This document shows, in pieces, positions 13,437-25,075 of a DNA stretch of 64,000 nucleotides (its first letter is position 1; the number at the start of each line of letters is the position of its first letter). The notes below the pieces were generated by a model, which was not told where the DNA came from, searched no databases, and saw only the letters and a list, made by a program, of their open reading frames with translations. The DNA is from Cavia porcellus (taxonomy: Eukaryota; Chordata; Mammalia; Rodentia; Caviidae). Location of the stretch: the NCBI RefSeq assembly GCF_034190915.1, contig NW_026947496.1:33042001-33106000 (forward strand), written 5' to 3'. The translations under genes were made by a program, and so were the position numbers.

Positions 13437-14065
13437 CCCTGGGAAACCAAGCAAGCAGTTACCCTCCCTGGTAAGCGGCGGTGGTGTGGCTGACTACGGC
13501 CCCTTCAGGGGGAAAACAACCAGTGTCTCCTGAGATCCACGCCATGTTGGAACTTAGGACCCTAGGAAACGAAGCAAGCAGCTCCCCTCCCTGGTAAATG
13601 GCTGTGGTGTGGCCGACTGCGGCCCCTCCAGGGGGAGAACCACAAACATCTCCTGAGATCCAAGTCATGTTGGAACTTAGGACGTTGGGAAACCAAGCAA
13701 CCAACCTGTCTCCCTGCTAAGCAATAATGAACCTACAGCCTGGAGTCAAACATTCCATTTCCCCTACCCCACTTCCCCTGCCTCCCCGTTAGCAAATGGG
13801 AATGAGAAATCTGAGCATCTGTTGGGAGGTTGACCATAGCTAATAAGGGGGATTTCCCTCTACCATCTCTTTGAAGGCAAATATTTTTATTACTGTTTTG
13901 CTTTATTCTGATTAATGGTACTGGTCTATTCAATATTCTGTTTTGATAAGTTCTATAATGTTCTGTATTTCATTTTATTTTGATATACGTGATTGAAAGA
14001 ACAACTATTGTAAAGATAATGAAATATACTGTGATACCTATTATTGTTATCCTGGTTAAAAAAAA
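13437..14065 (+). mobile_element. Unclassified A-tailed retroposon with 5' tandem units
   Basis: A 629 bp insert that splits the antisense L1. It is flanked by AAAAAGACCACTTT (13423-13436) and AAAAAGACCATTTT (14066-14079), a 14 bp duplication with one mismatch. It ends in an A-run, as LINE-mediated insertions do. Its 5' part has two 123 bp tandem units and the start of a third, and the rest is AT-rich unique sequence. No open frame, tRNA-like box or known family is recognised. The short minus-strand frame over the repeats is probably not a gene. Confidence 0.65.
13442..13735 (+). repeat. 123 bp tandem repeat (2 full units plus part of a third)
   Basis: The ggaaac that opens each unit lies at 13442, 13565 and 13688, exactly 123 bases apart. 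Units share cctccctggtaa, gtggtgtggc, gactacggcccct-type and tgttggaacttaggac blocks with scattered mismatches. The third unit decays after about 45 bases. Confidence 0.9.
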
Positions 14066-14079
14066 AAAAAGACCATTTT

Positions 14080-14130
14080 GCCTGACATAGTAAGCCTGAG
14101 ATCCTGAGTTCAATTCCTGGTACAAAAAAA
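14080..14130 (+). mobile_element. ID-like SINE fragment (3' part) with A-tail
   Basis: Carries the tRNA-derived 3' half: tagtaagcctgagatcctga, then gttcaattcctggtac and an A-run. It is bracketed by AAAAAGACCATT at 14066 and 14131, so it inserted at the same target site as the larger retroposon. Confidence 0.65.
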
Positions 14131-14142
14131 AAAAGACCATTA

Positions 14143-14875
14143 ATCTCTTGTCAGTTGATGATACCATCTTAATCAAAATTTGACTGTCCACACATGAGAG
14201 TTATTTCTAGATTCTCTATCTTCTCCTTGCCCAAATTCCACTGTTTTTTTTTAATTCCACTGTCTTTTAATGTGTTTTAGTATATAATAATTATCAATGC
14301 TTAACATTTAGTGGGAGTCATTCCACTTTGCTCTCCACGAGTACCTGGGACATCATTAGCCCTTGGCATGCCCATACAAAACTTTAGAATTAATTCACAA
14401 AATTTCACAAAATCCTCCTAGAAGGTTGATCAGGATTGCATTGAATCTAAGGTAAATATGGGAAAAGTGCACATATTTATAATACTGAGTCTTACTCTTC
14501 TACTACTTCTTGAACTAGGTTTATTTCTTGTATTTATTTAGATCATGATTAATTTCTCTTAATGATGTGCTATGTTTTTCCCAGGCAGAAATCTCAGACA
14601 TCTTTCATTAAATTTATTTTGAGTTTTATTCTCTAATTCTCTAGTTTAGTTCACTTATATAGAAGTGCAATTAATTTCATGTCTTGTGACCTTGTTAAAT
14701 TCTCTTTAAAGTCTAGTATTTTATCACTAATTGCCTTTGGGTTTTCGACTTGCACAGTTATGTCACTCATGAGTAATGACATGTGGATTTCTTCCCAAAT
14801 TTTAAATGTTTGTTCATTTTGTTCTTGTCTTTTCTTTTTGCACTGCATAAGCCATCCAGGACCTGTGGACATCTC
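14143..14875 (-). mobile_element. L1 ORF2-derived fragment, antisense, second segment
   Basis: Continues the L1 interrupted at 13422. Typical complement blocks are atcaggattgcattgaatct, then cctttgggttttcgacttgc and the stretch around 14760-14860. All frames are broken. Confidence 0.8.
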
Positions 14876-15249
14876 TTTTCCCCATTCGCAGTCCTGTCAA
14901 TGACCAAAGGCAAACCCCAAGAAGATCACTTCTAGGAAAAAAGTGTCTGTAATTCAGTGCCTGGGGTGGCCTGATTTATGCTATTCATGCCTTCTATGGA
15001 AACATCGCAAGAGAAGAGTCACAGGGAAAGTTTGGGTTTTCCTATGGCACTTACCTTTGGAAAATGAAGCCCCCAAAGAAACAAATTCCATTATAGAAAC
15101 TAAAGAAACATAGAAGCACTTTTCTCTGCCTACAAGCACCATATAGGGAGCCTTGTCTGCTTTTCTTGTGCCATCACCTACACAGATGGTTTTCACATAG
15201 TCCCCAAATATTTATTGCATGGGCCTTAGGGAAAACTGTATAACACAGT

Positions 15250-15629
15250 TGTTATGTCTTCTCAAACAATCTGTATGTTAAAGACTTTAATCTCAATATC
15301 TCAAAATGGGAGATTATTTTGAAATAAAGTACTTTGGATATCATGAATTAAGAAGACATTGTTTGGGAGAGGCCTTGAGGCCCTTATAAAAAACGGGATA
15401 TGAGGACACAGAGACACATGTGCAAAGAGAACACTACATGGTAAGGAGGGCAGAGGTCTGGCTGGTGCACCTGTAAACTGCATAATGATGAAGATACCAG
15501 GAGCCAAGACAGAGGCTGAATCAGAGTCCTTCTCACAGTCTCAGGCAGAGGATTCTTAGTCTCCAGACAGTGGGACAATAAATCTTGTTATTTCACCCAT
15601 CCCGTCTGCAGTCCTAGTGAACTAGTACA
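15250..15629 (+). mobile_element. MaLR-type LTR (MLT1/MST-like)
   Basis: Opens tgttatgtcttctcaaac. It contains the ggcccttataaaaaacggga and gaggacacagagacacatg blocks, a ctgaatcagag stretch, and gacaataaatcttgttattt (polyadenylation signal), and closes near gaactagtaca. Family assignment is from memory of the consensus. Confidence 0.7.
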
Positions 15630-15929
15630 GCAATGTTTTAATTTGTTTTTCTTTTGTTACCAACAACAGAGGATATTCTTTCATAGTTTGTTTACTAATT
15701 GTAAGTTAAGAGAGTTTATAAGTACTAAGTCATTAAGTTTAATATAAGGACTTTATTTTTGGTATTGCACAGTACATTTTGCAAATTGTATCCCTCAAGT
15801 CCCTAGGAGACCTAGATGCCTGGACCCTACCTGTGAACTCCTGAGGAAAATTCTCCTAGAGTAGGGCCCAGAAACCTGCATTTTATCACGCTCCCTGATG
15901 ACTCAGATGCACATTCAAGTTTGAAATTC

Positions 15930-16262
15930 TGTTATGGATTATATCTAGATGTCCCCCTTAAGTTTCTCACAGTCATAGGCAGGACTTTTGGAATGTAATT
16001 GAATTGTAGTTAAATTGCTATCCGGAAATGCAGCCTGGTCAGAAGAGGTGGCCTTCCTGCCCCTCCCATTACCCTTTCTACTTCATGTCTACCATGGCAT
16101 AAGCAACACTCCACTGTCACGTCCCTCTGCCAGGCTGTCCTGCCTTGGAGCCAGCCAGCAACAGACTGAAACCTCTACTAATTGTGAGCCAAAATAAACC
16201 TCCCATCCTAAAAGTTGTAGATGTTGTGCATTGTGTCTGTTTAACAAAAAAAGTGGCTAACA
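15930..16262 (+). mobile_element. Solo MaLR-type LTR
   Basis: Starts TGTTATGGATTATATCTAG and ends agtggctaaca. It contains the cttggagccagccagcaac and gactgaaacctctac blocks and aaaataaacc (polyadenylation signal). Flanks gaaattc (left) and gaaactc (right) are near-identical and suggest the target duplication. Confidence 0.8.
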
Positions 16263-16688
16263 GAAACTCACTGTTCTAAATACAAACTTTCATTCATTGC
16301 TGAAATTTCTAGGTTGGGTATTTCATCCTGTATAGCCTATATTGCATTCTGGTGGTTAATTTGCATGATATTATGGCTAGCTGGTGGGGACAGATGGTTG
16401 GTAACATAACAGTCTAGATATTACAATAATGATACTTTTTCCTACATTTAGCTTGGTAGATTTTGAGTAAAGCATACTGCCTTCTGTAATCCATAGAGGG
16501 TAGGCCTCATCCTATGAGTTGAAGGCCGTCAGAGAAAAGGCTAAACTCTCCTGAGGAAGAAGGAATGGTCCAAAAAATGGGGCTAAAAAGTGTACTTTTC
16601 CTTAGGTCTCCAGCCTGTTGACCTGCCTTGAAGTTTTCCAACTCCCTATAATCACATAAGCAAAATCTCTACAAGATCTTCAATCCAA

Positions 16689-16774
16689 AGAGAGAGAGGA
16701 AAGGAGGGAGAGAGACAGAGACAGAGACAGAGACAGAGAGAGAGAAAGAGACATAGGTAATGGAATAGATAGAT

Positions 16775-16809
<35 letters not shown>

Positions 16810-16849
16810 GATAGATTGATAGATGATAGATATACAGATGATAAATAGA
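16689..16849. repeat. Compound microsatellite: (GA)n, (GAGACA)n, (GATA)n
   Basis: A purine-rich GA and GAGACA tract (16689-16751) is followed by about 12 GATA-type units with interruptions (16766-16849). Open frames across it are low-complexity artefacts. Confidence 0.95.
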
Positions 16850-17014
16850 TCTCATGGTTTTGTTTTCTGGGCAAATATACATACTGTGTCCATGACTGTC
16901 TATGCTGTCCATGAAAAAAGCTGGGCCTAAATTAGTTATTTTCATCTTTGGCTTCAGTTGGTATGACTAACCCTATTTTCGTTTATTTTGTAAGTAACTT
17001 TGAGCACTTAGTAT

Positions 17015-17461
17015 TGAAAGGGAATTTAAAATTTTAGACAAAGGCCTGCTAAGAAAGCCCACCAAGAATCCTCAGCAAAACCAGTGAACATGTCCAGGAA
17101 AGCCTGATAACAAGGCATTTCTTTCTTTATGTGACTCCTGCTTACTGCCTCTGTGTAGCTGATGGCCTTGCAGTGTAATGTAAGATGTTCTTTACTGCCT
17201 TTGTGTAGCTGATAGCTTTACAATGTAACTTGAAATGTTCCGACCCCCTAACCACCCATGATGTCACTTAACCCTCCAATGGTATGTGCCGAATTTGCAT
17301 TTGTAACTCCCTGCTTACTTTCTCTTTAAAAGCCCTGGAACTAGGATAGGGGAGTCTCTCACTCCTTGGGAGAGATCCCAGTCAGAAGCCACCTAGTGTA
17401 ATAAACCTCCTAAGCCTCTCTGGTGCCATTTCTTCCTGTGCCCCATCTGTTTTCCACAACA
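17015..17461 (+). mobile_element. ERV1 (gammaretrovirus-like) solo LTR
   Basis: A 447 bp unit with TG...CA ends. U3 holds a 50 bp direct repeat (17142-17191 and 17192-17241), like the enhancer repeats of gammaretroviral LTRs. A TATA-like tctctttaaaagccc sits at 17331-17345 and AATAAA at 17400-17405, giving a compact R region, and the end is ttttccacaaca. No internal retroviral sequence is attached. I could not see a clean target duplication. Confidence 0.7.
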
Positions 17462-17576
17462 ATATGACTACAAAAACTACCAGAAGTTGCAAGATTTTTG
17501 CAACATGAACAAAATAACTGTCCATGTTTCAGAGCCTCAATTTTACTCATCAGTAAAAGTAATACTTTAATTCTAA

Positions 17577-17738
17577 GGACTTTACCTATAATCCCAGCAC
17601 TTGAGAGGCTGAGGCAGAAGGAGCACCGTGAGTCTGAGACCAGCCTGATCCATACGGTGAGTTCAAGGCCAACCTAAACTACATAGTGAGACTCTGCCTC
17701 AAAACACACACAAAAAGGAAAACAATAACAACAACAGA
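17577..17738 (+). mobile_element. B1 SINE with internal duplication
   Basis: Body ataatcccagcacttgagag, gaggctgaggcagaaggag, then two side-by-side related segments (about 17638-17695) and an A-rich tail with CA and AACA repeats. Confidence 0.9.
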
Positions 17739-20700
17739 AAGTTTTATATGCACACATAGAGCAAAGATTCAGAGATTTCAGCTCAAGCCAACTCTGAGGA
17801 AGTCATTATGGTTGCCTAGACACTCCTGTGGAAAAGAATCATGCGGGTCAGAGGGAGAGACCAACACATGACAATGACTTTGGACAAGGCTGCATATGTG
17901 TTCTGTTTTTGTCACCCTGGCACTTCCATTTGTCATTGTAAGGAAAACTCCATGAGACTTTCCTGTGTCTATGCTTGAGGTTGGAAGCATTGTTAACTTC
18001 TCATAAAGAATACCCTTGGCGACTGTATCATGTTTTGCTCTAACGTTATACTGATATAAATTTAAGTGAAAGCTTAGTGTTGTTGGTCACAGTTGCTCTG
18101 TGACTTGTATTTGGAGTTGACTTACTTACATCTTATTGTGAATGGCTGTGGTCACAAGAAATGTTGTTCCGCTGGAAGAGAAAAAGAAAGGAGAAAACAC
18201 CTTCCCCAAATAGGACTCATCTCAAATCCGCAAAGGGCTGCCCAACAGAGAAAGGGGGCCAAGGAAAGCTTCCCATCACAGTACTTTGGTCCTTTTGAGA
18301 AAAAGATGAGTAGATTAATCTTTCCAGCGACGCCATCTGTGTTAGCTTCTGGTGAAGCCACAATAGAGCACTGCAAATGGGTGACTTAAATGACAGACAT
18401 TTCTTTCTCACAGTTCTGCAGGTAGGAAGTACGTGATCAAAGTCCAACACTGTTTGGTTTCTGAGGAGGGCTCTCTGCCCAGCTTGCAGCCTGGAGCCTT
18501 TCCCAGCACCCCTTCACAGCTGCCCCACTCTGAGCCAGAGGTCCCTCTTCTGTATTCCTCTTCTTATGAGGTTACAAATCCTGCTGAATGAGGCCCCCTG
18601 CCAGATCTACTTGCATCTTTCTCGAAAAATCAGTCTCATCTTCAGTACTAAGTGGAAGCTTCTATGGCAAATAATGTCTCATGAAAAGACTTGACAAATC
18701 TTGAGTCCAATTCTTCCTAGGCAGAAGGCTGGATCAGGAAGTGGTAATTCCGATTTCAGTCCCCTTTATTAAACTGCTATGTCATCCCCGGATCCCAAAC
18801 CTGACACACAGCTTTGAGTGTCCTTGGGAGTGGGCAGCACTCCTGAAGCAAGGACAAGGAGGACTTTCCAGCTTCTTCCCATCACAGTTCTGTACTGAGC
18901 TGAGTTGGCCCCTGTACTGCTACTGTGGCTATCTCTACTGTACTTACTGTACTGTTCTGTAGGAAGGGAAGGTAGCATTAATTATGAGGTTGCAATAAAG
19001 GTGAAGGAAATGCTCTTCCAGAAGAGTGGCTGCTGCTAACCATGTAATCAGGTTCTGTGACACTGGCTGCTGGCATCTTGTGAATCCCCTCCCCACGTGG
19101 GGTCCAGTGCACTGAGCCATGACTGCCCTTCAGAGAGGAGATTTTCTCCCCACCCCTGCTGCCTCGCTCATTCCCATCCCTCCCGTGGCTGAGATAGGTC
19201 AGCCTCAGTCTCAGGGAGTCGTGACAGAAAGCAACGTTGCCTTTACTTCCTGAGCCGATCACCAAATCTAAACACCAATGCAGAAAGAGGAAGAGGAGAA
19301 GAGTGATTTTTCCTTCTCCTGTCTGGCTGAGCTCTCTTGATTCACCCCAGCAAGGATGCCTGTCCTCTGTCACCTGTAGACTTTTTCCACTGGTTTTATC
19401 ATGTTCATGAGCTCTTTTTCATAGACTCTTTCCAGTGTCCAACACAGACACTGCAATTGGGACCTCTCAGAAGAAAAATCCTCCATGGAGCTTTGGCAGA
19501 ATGAAAAGTAACCACAAATCGCCATCTTCCATTTTAAAGGGGACTCTTCGTTCAGTGGCATTCTTTGGACTGTTAAGAGCCCTCTGGAATTGCAAGGGAG
19601 GCAAAATTTGAAACCTTCGACCCTCAGCTCAGGACAGGATAGGAGATGGTAGAGATGAGACATCTGCCCCTGGGATGTGGATACAGAGACACTGGGTAGG
19701 AAGTCACAGCATCTCCCAGAGAAGCAAGACAAAAATCCTTCCATTTCACTGTTTCTTGGTTTTTTGGGTCATGCCTGGAATGCAGTTGCAAAGATGAACT
19801 GCAATGAACTACAATGACCTAACATTTCCATGACATCTGACAGTGTCACTTTTGAACACTCCCAGAGAGCAGCCAAGTAAGGAAAATGCATATTTGGAAA
19901 AAGAGTTCATGAATGTGATCAAACCAGGTAATAAAAATGGATCATTGTGAGCTAGCAAAAAAATTCACTCTGATTAACCTTTGCTGGAAAATTATGATGA
20001 ACTGACTTAATTTCCAGGTAATTTACAAGGCCCTGTGTTACTCCAGAGAAATCATCAGGCTGCGATAATTCTCTACCATCTTGGAAGTGACTCCTTGCTG
20101 ACTTCTATAGATGCAAAATCACTTGTAGTCAGGGTGGCAAGTCATCCTGGGTGACATGTCAACTGTGGCAAGACAGGAGAAACACGATCTCTGTGCACCC
20201 AGCTCTTGTGCTCCATGTGAAGACTCCCTCCCAACAGTTTAGTGCACTCACCACTGGCCATTCTGACAGTGTTAGGCCAAGCCCCTGAGAGAGACCAAGA
20301 CTCTCCATCAGTCAGGAAGCCAGAAGGAAGCAGGAAACAATTTGACTCTGTAGGGTGGAGATGAAATGCCTCCTTCTCAATGGTTTGTTATATTCTCTAT
20401 TTAACAAGAGCAAAAGAAAAAGTCCAGACCCAAAGCATTTTATGAACAAAATTCCTCTGTTATATAGACATCTGCACCTCTTCATTGGGAGCTGTGCCCA
20501 TCAGAGCCATGTGTGCGTCATGTGCCTCAGAGCAGATGTTTGCTACTACTTGAAGACATCCCTGTGATGTGGTTATTGCTTGAGTCTCCTGTAAAAGCAT
20601 TTTGCTCAAATTAAAAAAGACGGCGTAAATTTGAACCAGGGCACAATGCCCCACTGTGCGTTCCTCATGAGGCACATCAAAGCTGAGGGAAGGGGCCAGA

Positions 20701-21186
20701 GGTTCCCAAGCCCTCAAAGGCCCCGGAAACATTGTGCCATGGTGAGGCTTGGGAAGGGATGCTCAGCTCCATCCTATTAGGCATGCTGTGTGTGTTCTTC
20801 AAAAGACCAGGCCTTCCTTTGAAGGGAATTGACCTGAGCCATTTGGCAGAACCATGGCCAGAGCCCAGGCCAGCAGAAAGACAAATCAAATCTTTATTCT
20901 TACTCAGGTTTTCCCACTTCATACAAGTGAGTGGCTTCATTTGGGGAATAAAGATTTAGAAGCCAAATCATGAGATAAAAGTGACTTTAACAAATGACCT
21001 AAATGCACCAAGACTAAGAAGAATTGATTGAATAGGATGAAAACATATTTACTGGGTACCTCTCTGGCAGGAAGCGATGGCTGGACAGAGGGTGATTTCC
21101 AGAGGTGATTGTGAGTTTCAACCCCCTCCCTTGTCACCTGGGTGGCTGAGGAGGGCACAAACACATTACTAATTCCAGAGTGAACA
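17739..21186. other. Intergenic stretch, no gene seen
   Basis: Frames of 70-131 codons occur on both strands (longest on the minus strand at 18978-19373), with overlapping shadows and no recognisable domain. No clear repeat is seen. Much of it looks like unique intergenic DNA. Confidence 0.5.
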
Positions 21187-21390
21187 TAGGCAAGGTGTAG
21201 CGGCAAAGGTTTGTCACCCCAGCATCTCGGAGAGTAAAGCAGGAGAACTGGAGGTTTGCATCAAGCTTGGGCAACTTAGTGACTTAGTGAGACTGTCTCA
21301 GAATTTAAAAAATAATTTTATAAAAGGACTGGGAGGGAATACAGCTCAGTGCCAAGGCCCTGAGTTCAGTGCCCAGTACTGGGGATGGGG
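21187..21390 (+). mobile_element. Composite B1+ID SINE (B1-dID type)
   Basis: A B1 half (caccccagcatctcggagag, then caacttagtgacttagtgag), an A/T linker, and an ID half (gggaatacagctcagtgcc, then gagttcagtgcccagtactg). The B1 half lacks the internal duplication found in the stand-alone B1 copies. Confidence 0.8.
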
Positions 21391-21987
21391 AGTGAATATT
21401 AGAATAATATTTCAAGATGAGAGCAGAAAAGTTATTCAAATTGAGTGGTTTTCTAAATGAACAGAGCATATTTGCCGCACGTCCAGGCATAAGAATCTGG
21501 TCCAGGTGAACATGGCCTTTCTTTAGCGGACTGGAGGAAGCAGGTGGCTTAGACTTAGCTAAGGGTGTTTTCCTGCAGCATCCTCTTTTGGTAGTCAGGA
21601 AGGCCTTAGTCTTGCTAGTGAGTCATGAGCTGCCTCACTATCCTGAAGAGTGATTCCCTGGTGATGGGACCTAAGGCAAACAAAGGAGGATGCTTGTTTC
21701 CCTGCAGAAAGATCTTGTTCTTTTTTTAAATGTTTTTTTTTTTATTTTAAAGAGATTAAGACAAAAGAGGACAGAACAAAGCAGATCAGAACAGAACAAT
21801 GTAAGCAACACCGTATTTCACCACAAGACAACCCGTAATTAACAGTGACTACCATAATGTCTCTTTCTTTGAAATAGTTGAGCATAACTTCATTTACAAT
21901 AGTATCAAGCATAACAAAATAGTATAAAACCATTCAAGAGAATGAAAGTATAAGATCTTGTTCTTGGGTGGCAGCAGGACCTAGAGT

Positions 21988-22006
21988 TGTGTGTGTGTGT
22001 GTGTGT
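21988..22006. repeat. (GT)n microsatellite
   Basis: About nine tandem GT units. Confidence 0.85.
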
Positions 22007-22864
22007 ATGATATCAAGGGTTCCCCACCAGCATCATCTCTCCCACAACACAGCCTGGGCACTCAGTATGCCTTTATGGCCCAGGAAAATTCCATGTGACT
22101 CCCAGGTCTGAGTCCCATAGATGTTCTCCTAACCTATCATGGGCCCTTCCCATTCCGCTCTAAATAATCCTCAAGCTCACAAGATGGACACTTTCACAGC
22201 TCTTGTCTGTTTCTCTCCCGGGAGGACCAGCCACAGCCCACCTTTCCCAAGCTTGCATTCCTTCAGGGATTCTCGTTATTATTCTGAGCATATTGTGTGT
22301 CACGCTATGTGAAGTGTGGGGGTGTGATTAGAAATATGGGATGTGCCCTTGAGTTGGGGGTGCAGATAAGTAAAGAGGCTGTGACAGTGTTGTGATGTAC
22401 ACAGTCATAGCAGTACAGGCAGAAACAAAGGAGCTGAGCAAGGTACTCCGTTCCCCTTGAACGGCAAGCACAACATTACCCTCCTGATTATTCAGGTTTA
22501 AACCTAGGAGATAGGGCAGATTACTAATATCAGCAAAGAGAGACAGTAGAGGCACCTAGGACCAGTGTATGTCTGACCCTATAAGTAATGCAGGTCTGAT
22601 TTACAGTCTCCTCTTTTTTTGGCCACTTCACTCTTCTGCCTATTCCTGCTGCTGCATACTACAAGGTATGTACTTGGCAATTCTTTCCTTGTCATATCTT
22701 TGGATTATTTTGGTCCACTTGACTATAGTAGTGTGGGTGGGTGACAATGATATAAGGATGATATAGGCCCTCCAAGGGAAATTTTATAACAGCCAACCTG
22801 CATGATGTACAATACACCAACTTCATGGTCCCCAAAATTACAGAATGAATTCTAAAGAACAATG

Positions 22865-23215
22865 AAGGTTAAGAGCAAGAAATTTTTATTGAGGGAAAAA
22901 TAGCTTCTAAGAGAGACAGAAATGGACCTGGAAAGTGGGTTGCCCATGAGCCCAGTTCCCAAAGGAAGTTTTATAAAGCAAAATCACAAGATGGATGCAA
23001 AACCACTGAGCAAGTAGAAGGTGGGACAAAACTATGATCAACTAAGATTAAAAGTTTAGTCATTTTAGATAATATTGATCCAGTGGGGAAGCAAGTCAAG
23101 TAGCAAGTGTGCATGGAAAGAACAAGTGCTTTCCGGAATGGTTAGGTCAAGGTCCTGGTCTCCCACCGAGGTGATTGATTCCTATTTAGTATATCAATCA
23201 TTATTGTTTATCCTA
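22865..23215 (-). mobile_element. Possible antisense LTR
   Basis: A minus-strand AATAAA (complement at 22885-22890) lies in sequence with an LTR-like layout, but the ends are not resolved and no family is recognised. Confidence 0.3.
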
Positions 23216-23749
23216 GGAGAAGTATGTAGGTAAAATCATTCCATCTTTGTTTTGAGGACTGGCCTTCAATGAATGGGCCTCCACCTACTGGTGTAATGCA
23301 TCTTCTGCACTGACTCCTTTGAGGGCATAGCTTTGCCCAACTGCCTACAATATTTCTACCTAACTTAGCTGTCTATAACTTAGCTCCTGTCCTTGACGTG
23401 GCACAAGGGAAGGTATCTCAGAATACTGGTGATCTAGCTGAGACTGAGTGACAAGATGGTCAGAAGGAGACAGAGAGAGGGTATGTGGCAGGCTGACTAT
23501 CTGGGAAGCCTTCAGAGACTTGACCAGCTGTGTGTTATAGAAGCTCAAGGTGTTTGGAAGAACAGGGCAAAGGGAAGGGTATGAACACCAGGTGTTTGAC
23601 TCCACAGGAGAGCTGGGGAGCCAGAGAAGATTTTGAGCTCCCCCAGAGACAAGCTGCAAGCTCTCCATTTTACACTTGGTGTCCCTAAATATAGTAGAGA
23701 AATGACTGCATCCCAGCAAAGCCTTGGCTGACTCAGCAGAAAGAGAATC

Positions 23750-23835
23750 CTCATTTTACACGTGAGGAAACTCGAGATTCATGGGGTGCCCTGGCCTGCC
23801 AATGACATGCAGGACCAGCGCAAAAGCTCTGCTAT
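23750..23835 (-). repeat. MIR SINE relic, minus strand
   Basis: The core complement cattttacacgtgaggaaac resembles the conserved MIR block. The rest is too diverged to be sure. Confidence 0.35.
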
Positions 23836-24119
23836 CAGCAATGTCTATGACAGAACAGGAGAGAGGAAATTCAAGAAGGAATGGTGAGCTTAGAGAGGGC
23901 CATGCTAATGGACAGTGTAAATGCTCTAAGTGATTCCTTTGAAAAAATACAACAAAACTCCCTATTTAAAACTTAATCAGAAATTTATTGTGCAGATATA
24001 CACAAGCATAGAAGATCAATACTTTGAAATTATTTTCCAAATTCCTCTTATCCCAGCTCTAAAATATAGTCACTGTTGCTTGCTAGCTTGAGTGCTTGCT
24101 TTTAGTAATAATGGAAATT

Positions 24120-24510
24120 GAAACAAAAGCACCAATTTAAAGGAGAAAACATTTTAACTGAAAAGTTAGAATACAGGAAAGGACTTCAGTTTAAGTAGCT
24201 CGAGGAGGCACACTCATGCAGGGGTTCAGACTGGCCCACCTATAAATGCAGCAAGCCAGCTTTTAAGGATTAACTTGTAGGCTGGGGTCCAGTTGATCAT
24301 TACCTCAGTCCTGATGTCATAGTTCTGGAATCTTTCTGGCTACAGGGTGGTCTCATGCCCAGGTAAGGATTGTCTGTAGTTATCTCCTTCTGGTGAGATT
24401 TCATTTTTCCTGGAATCCAGGTGATCAAATGTTCAGGACAATGGCTGGAGATTTTCAGGTATAGTTAGTTAAATGTCCCTGGAAATCCCCCACCCCGCTG
24501 TCTCCAACCT
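24120..24510 (-). mobile_element. Possible antisense LTR
   Basis: The composition and block order between 24130 and 24500 look LTR-derived, but I cannot name a family or place the ends. Confidence 0.25.
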
Positions 24511-24882
24511 TGAAGGGGATGACACTGTAAATTTAGGGTTAAGCAACTTTGTTTTGCCAATTTTTAGACAGATGTTCCCTAAATGATTAACATACCTATA
24601 AGCAAAACTGAGAAAAAATTGATCCAAAGTTTTAAGGAAACAAAGGATAGAAAATAGTCAAACTTTATCTGGCTTTTAATTACTAATACTGGGCACATGC
24701 AAGCTCAAGTGAAGAGTCATGGTTCACAGAAAGTGACATTTAACAAATTGTGCTTTTAACAATTAGTAAGTAAGAGCCCAAGATTCAGTCTGTTCTCTAT
24801 TCTTGTGCTGGCCCTTGGCTGTGCCATGACCTAGGAGTGTGCCAAAAAATCTAGAGTTCCAAGCAGGCAAGCATGTTCTAAG

Positions 24883-25075
24883 AGGCGGTCATCATAATCC
24901 CAGCACTGTGGGAGGCTGAGGCAAGAAGATCACAAGTTTGAACACAGGTTGGGCAATTTAGTGACTTGGTGATATGCTATCTCAAAATTTAATAAAAAAA
25001 CAAATAATAACTAGGGGCATAGATCAGTGTGAAGGCTCTGGGTTCAAGTTGCTGCCATAAATAAATAATTAAGTA
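24883..25075 (+). mobile_element. Composite B1+ID SINE (B1-dID type)
   Basis: A B1 half (atcccagcactgtgggaggc, gaggcaagaagatcac, then gcaatttagtgacttggtg), an A-rich linker, and an ID half (gggcatagatcagtgtgaag, then ctctgggttcaagt). Confidence 0.8.

Noticed and set aside
13459..13704. Minus-strand frame with a repeated protein motif
   Set aside because: It exists because the 123 bp DNA unit is a multiple of three. The insert is a retroposon and the frame is on its antisense strand.
14080..14130. Possible tRNA gene
   Set aside because: It has tRNA-like box words but lacks a cloverleaf and is followed by an A-run, so it is an ID SINE fragment. The same holds for 11361 and 40031.
16652..16945. 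Low-complexity Ser/Leu/Ile-rich minus-strand frames
   Set aside because: Direct translation of the GA and GATA microsatellites.
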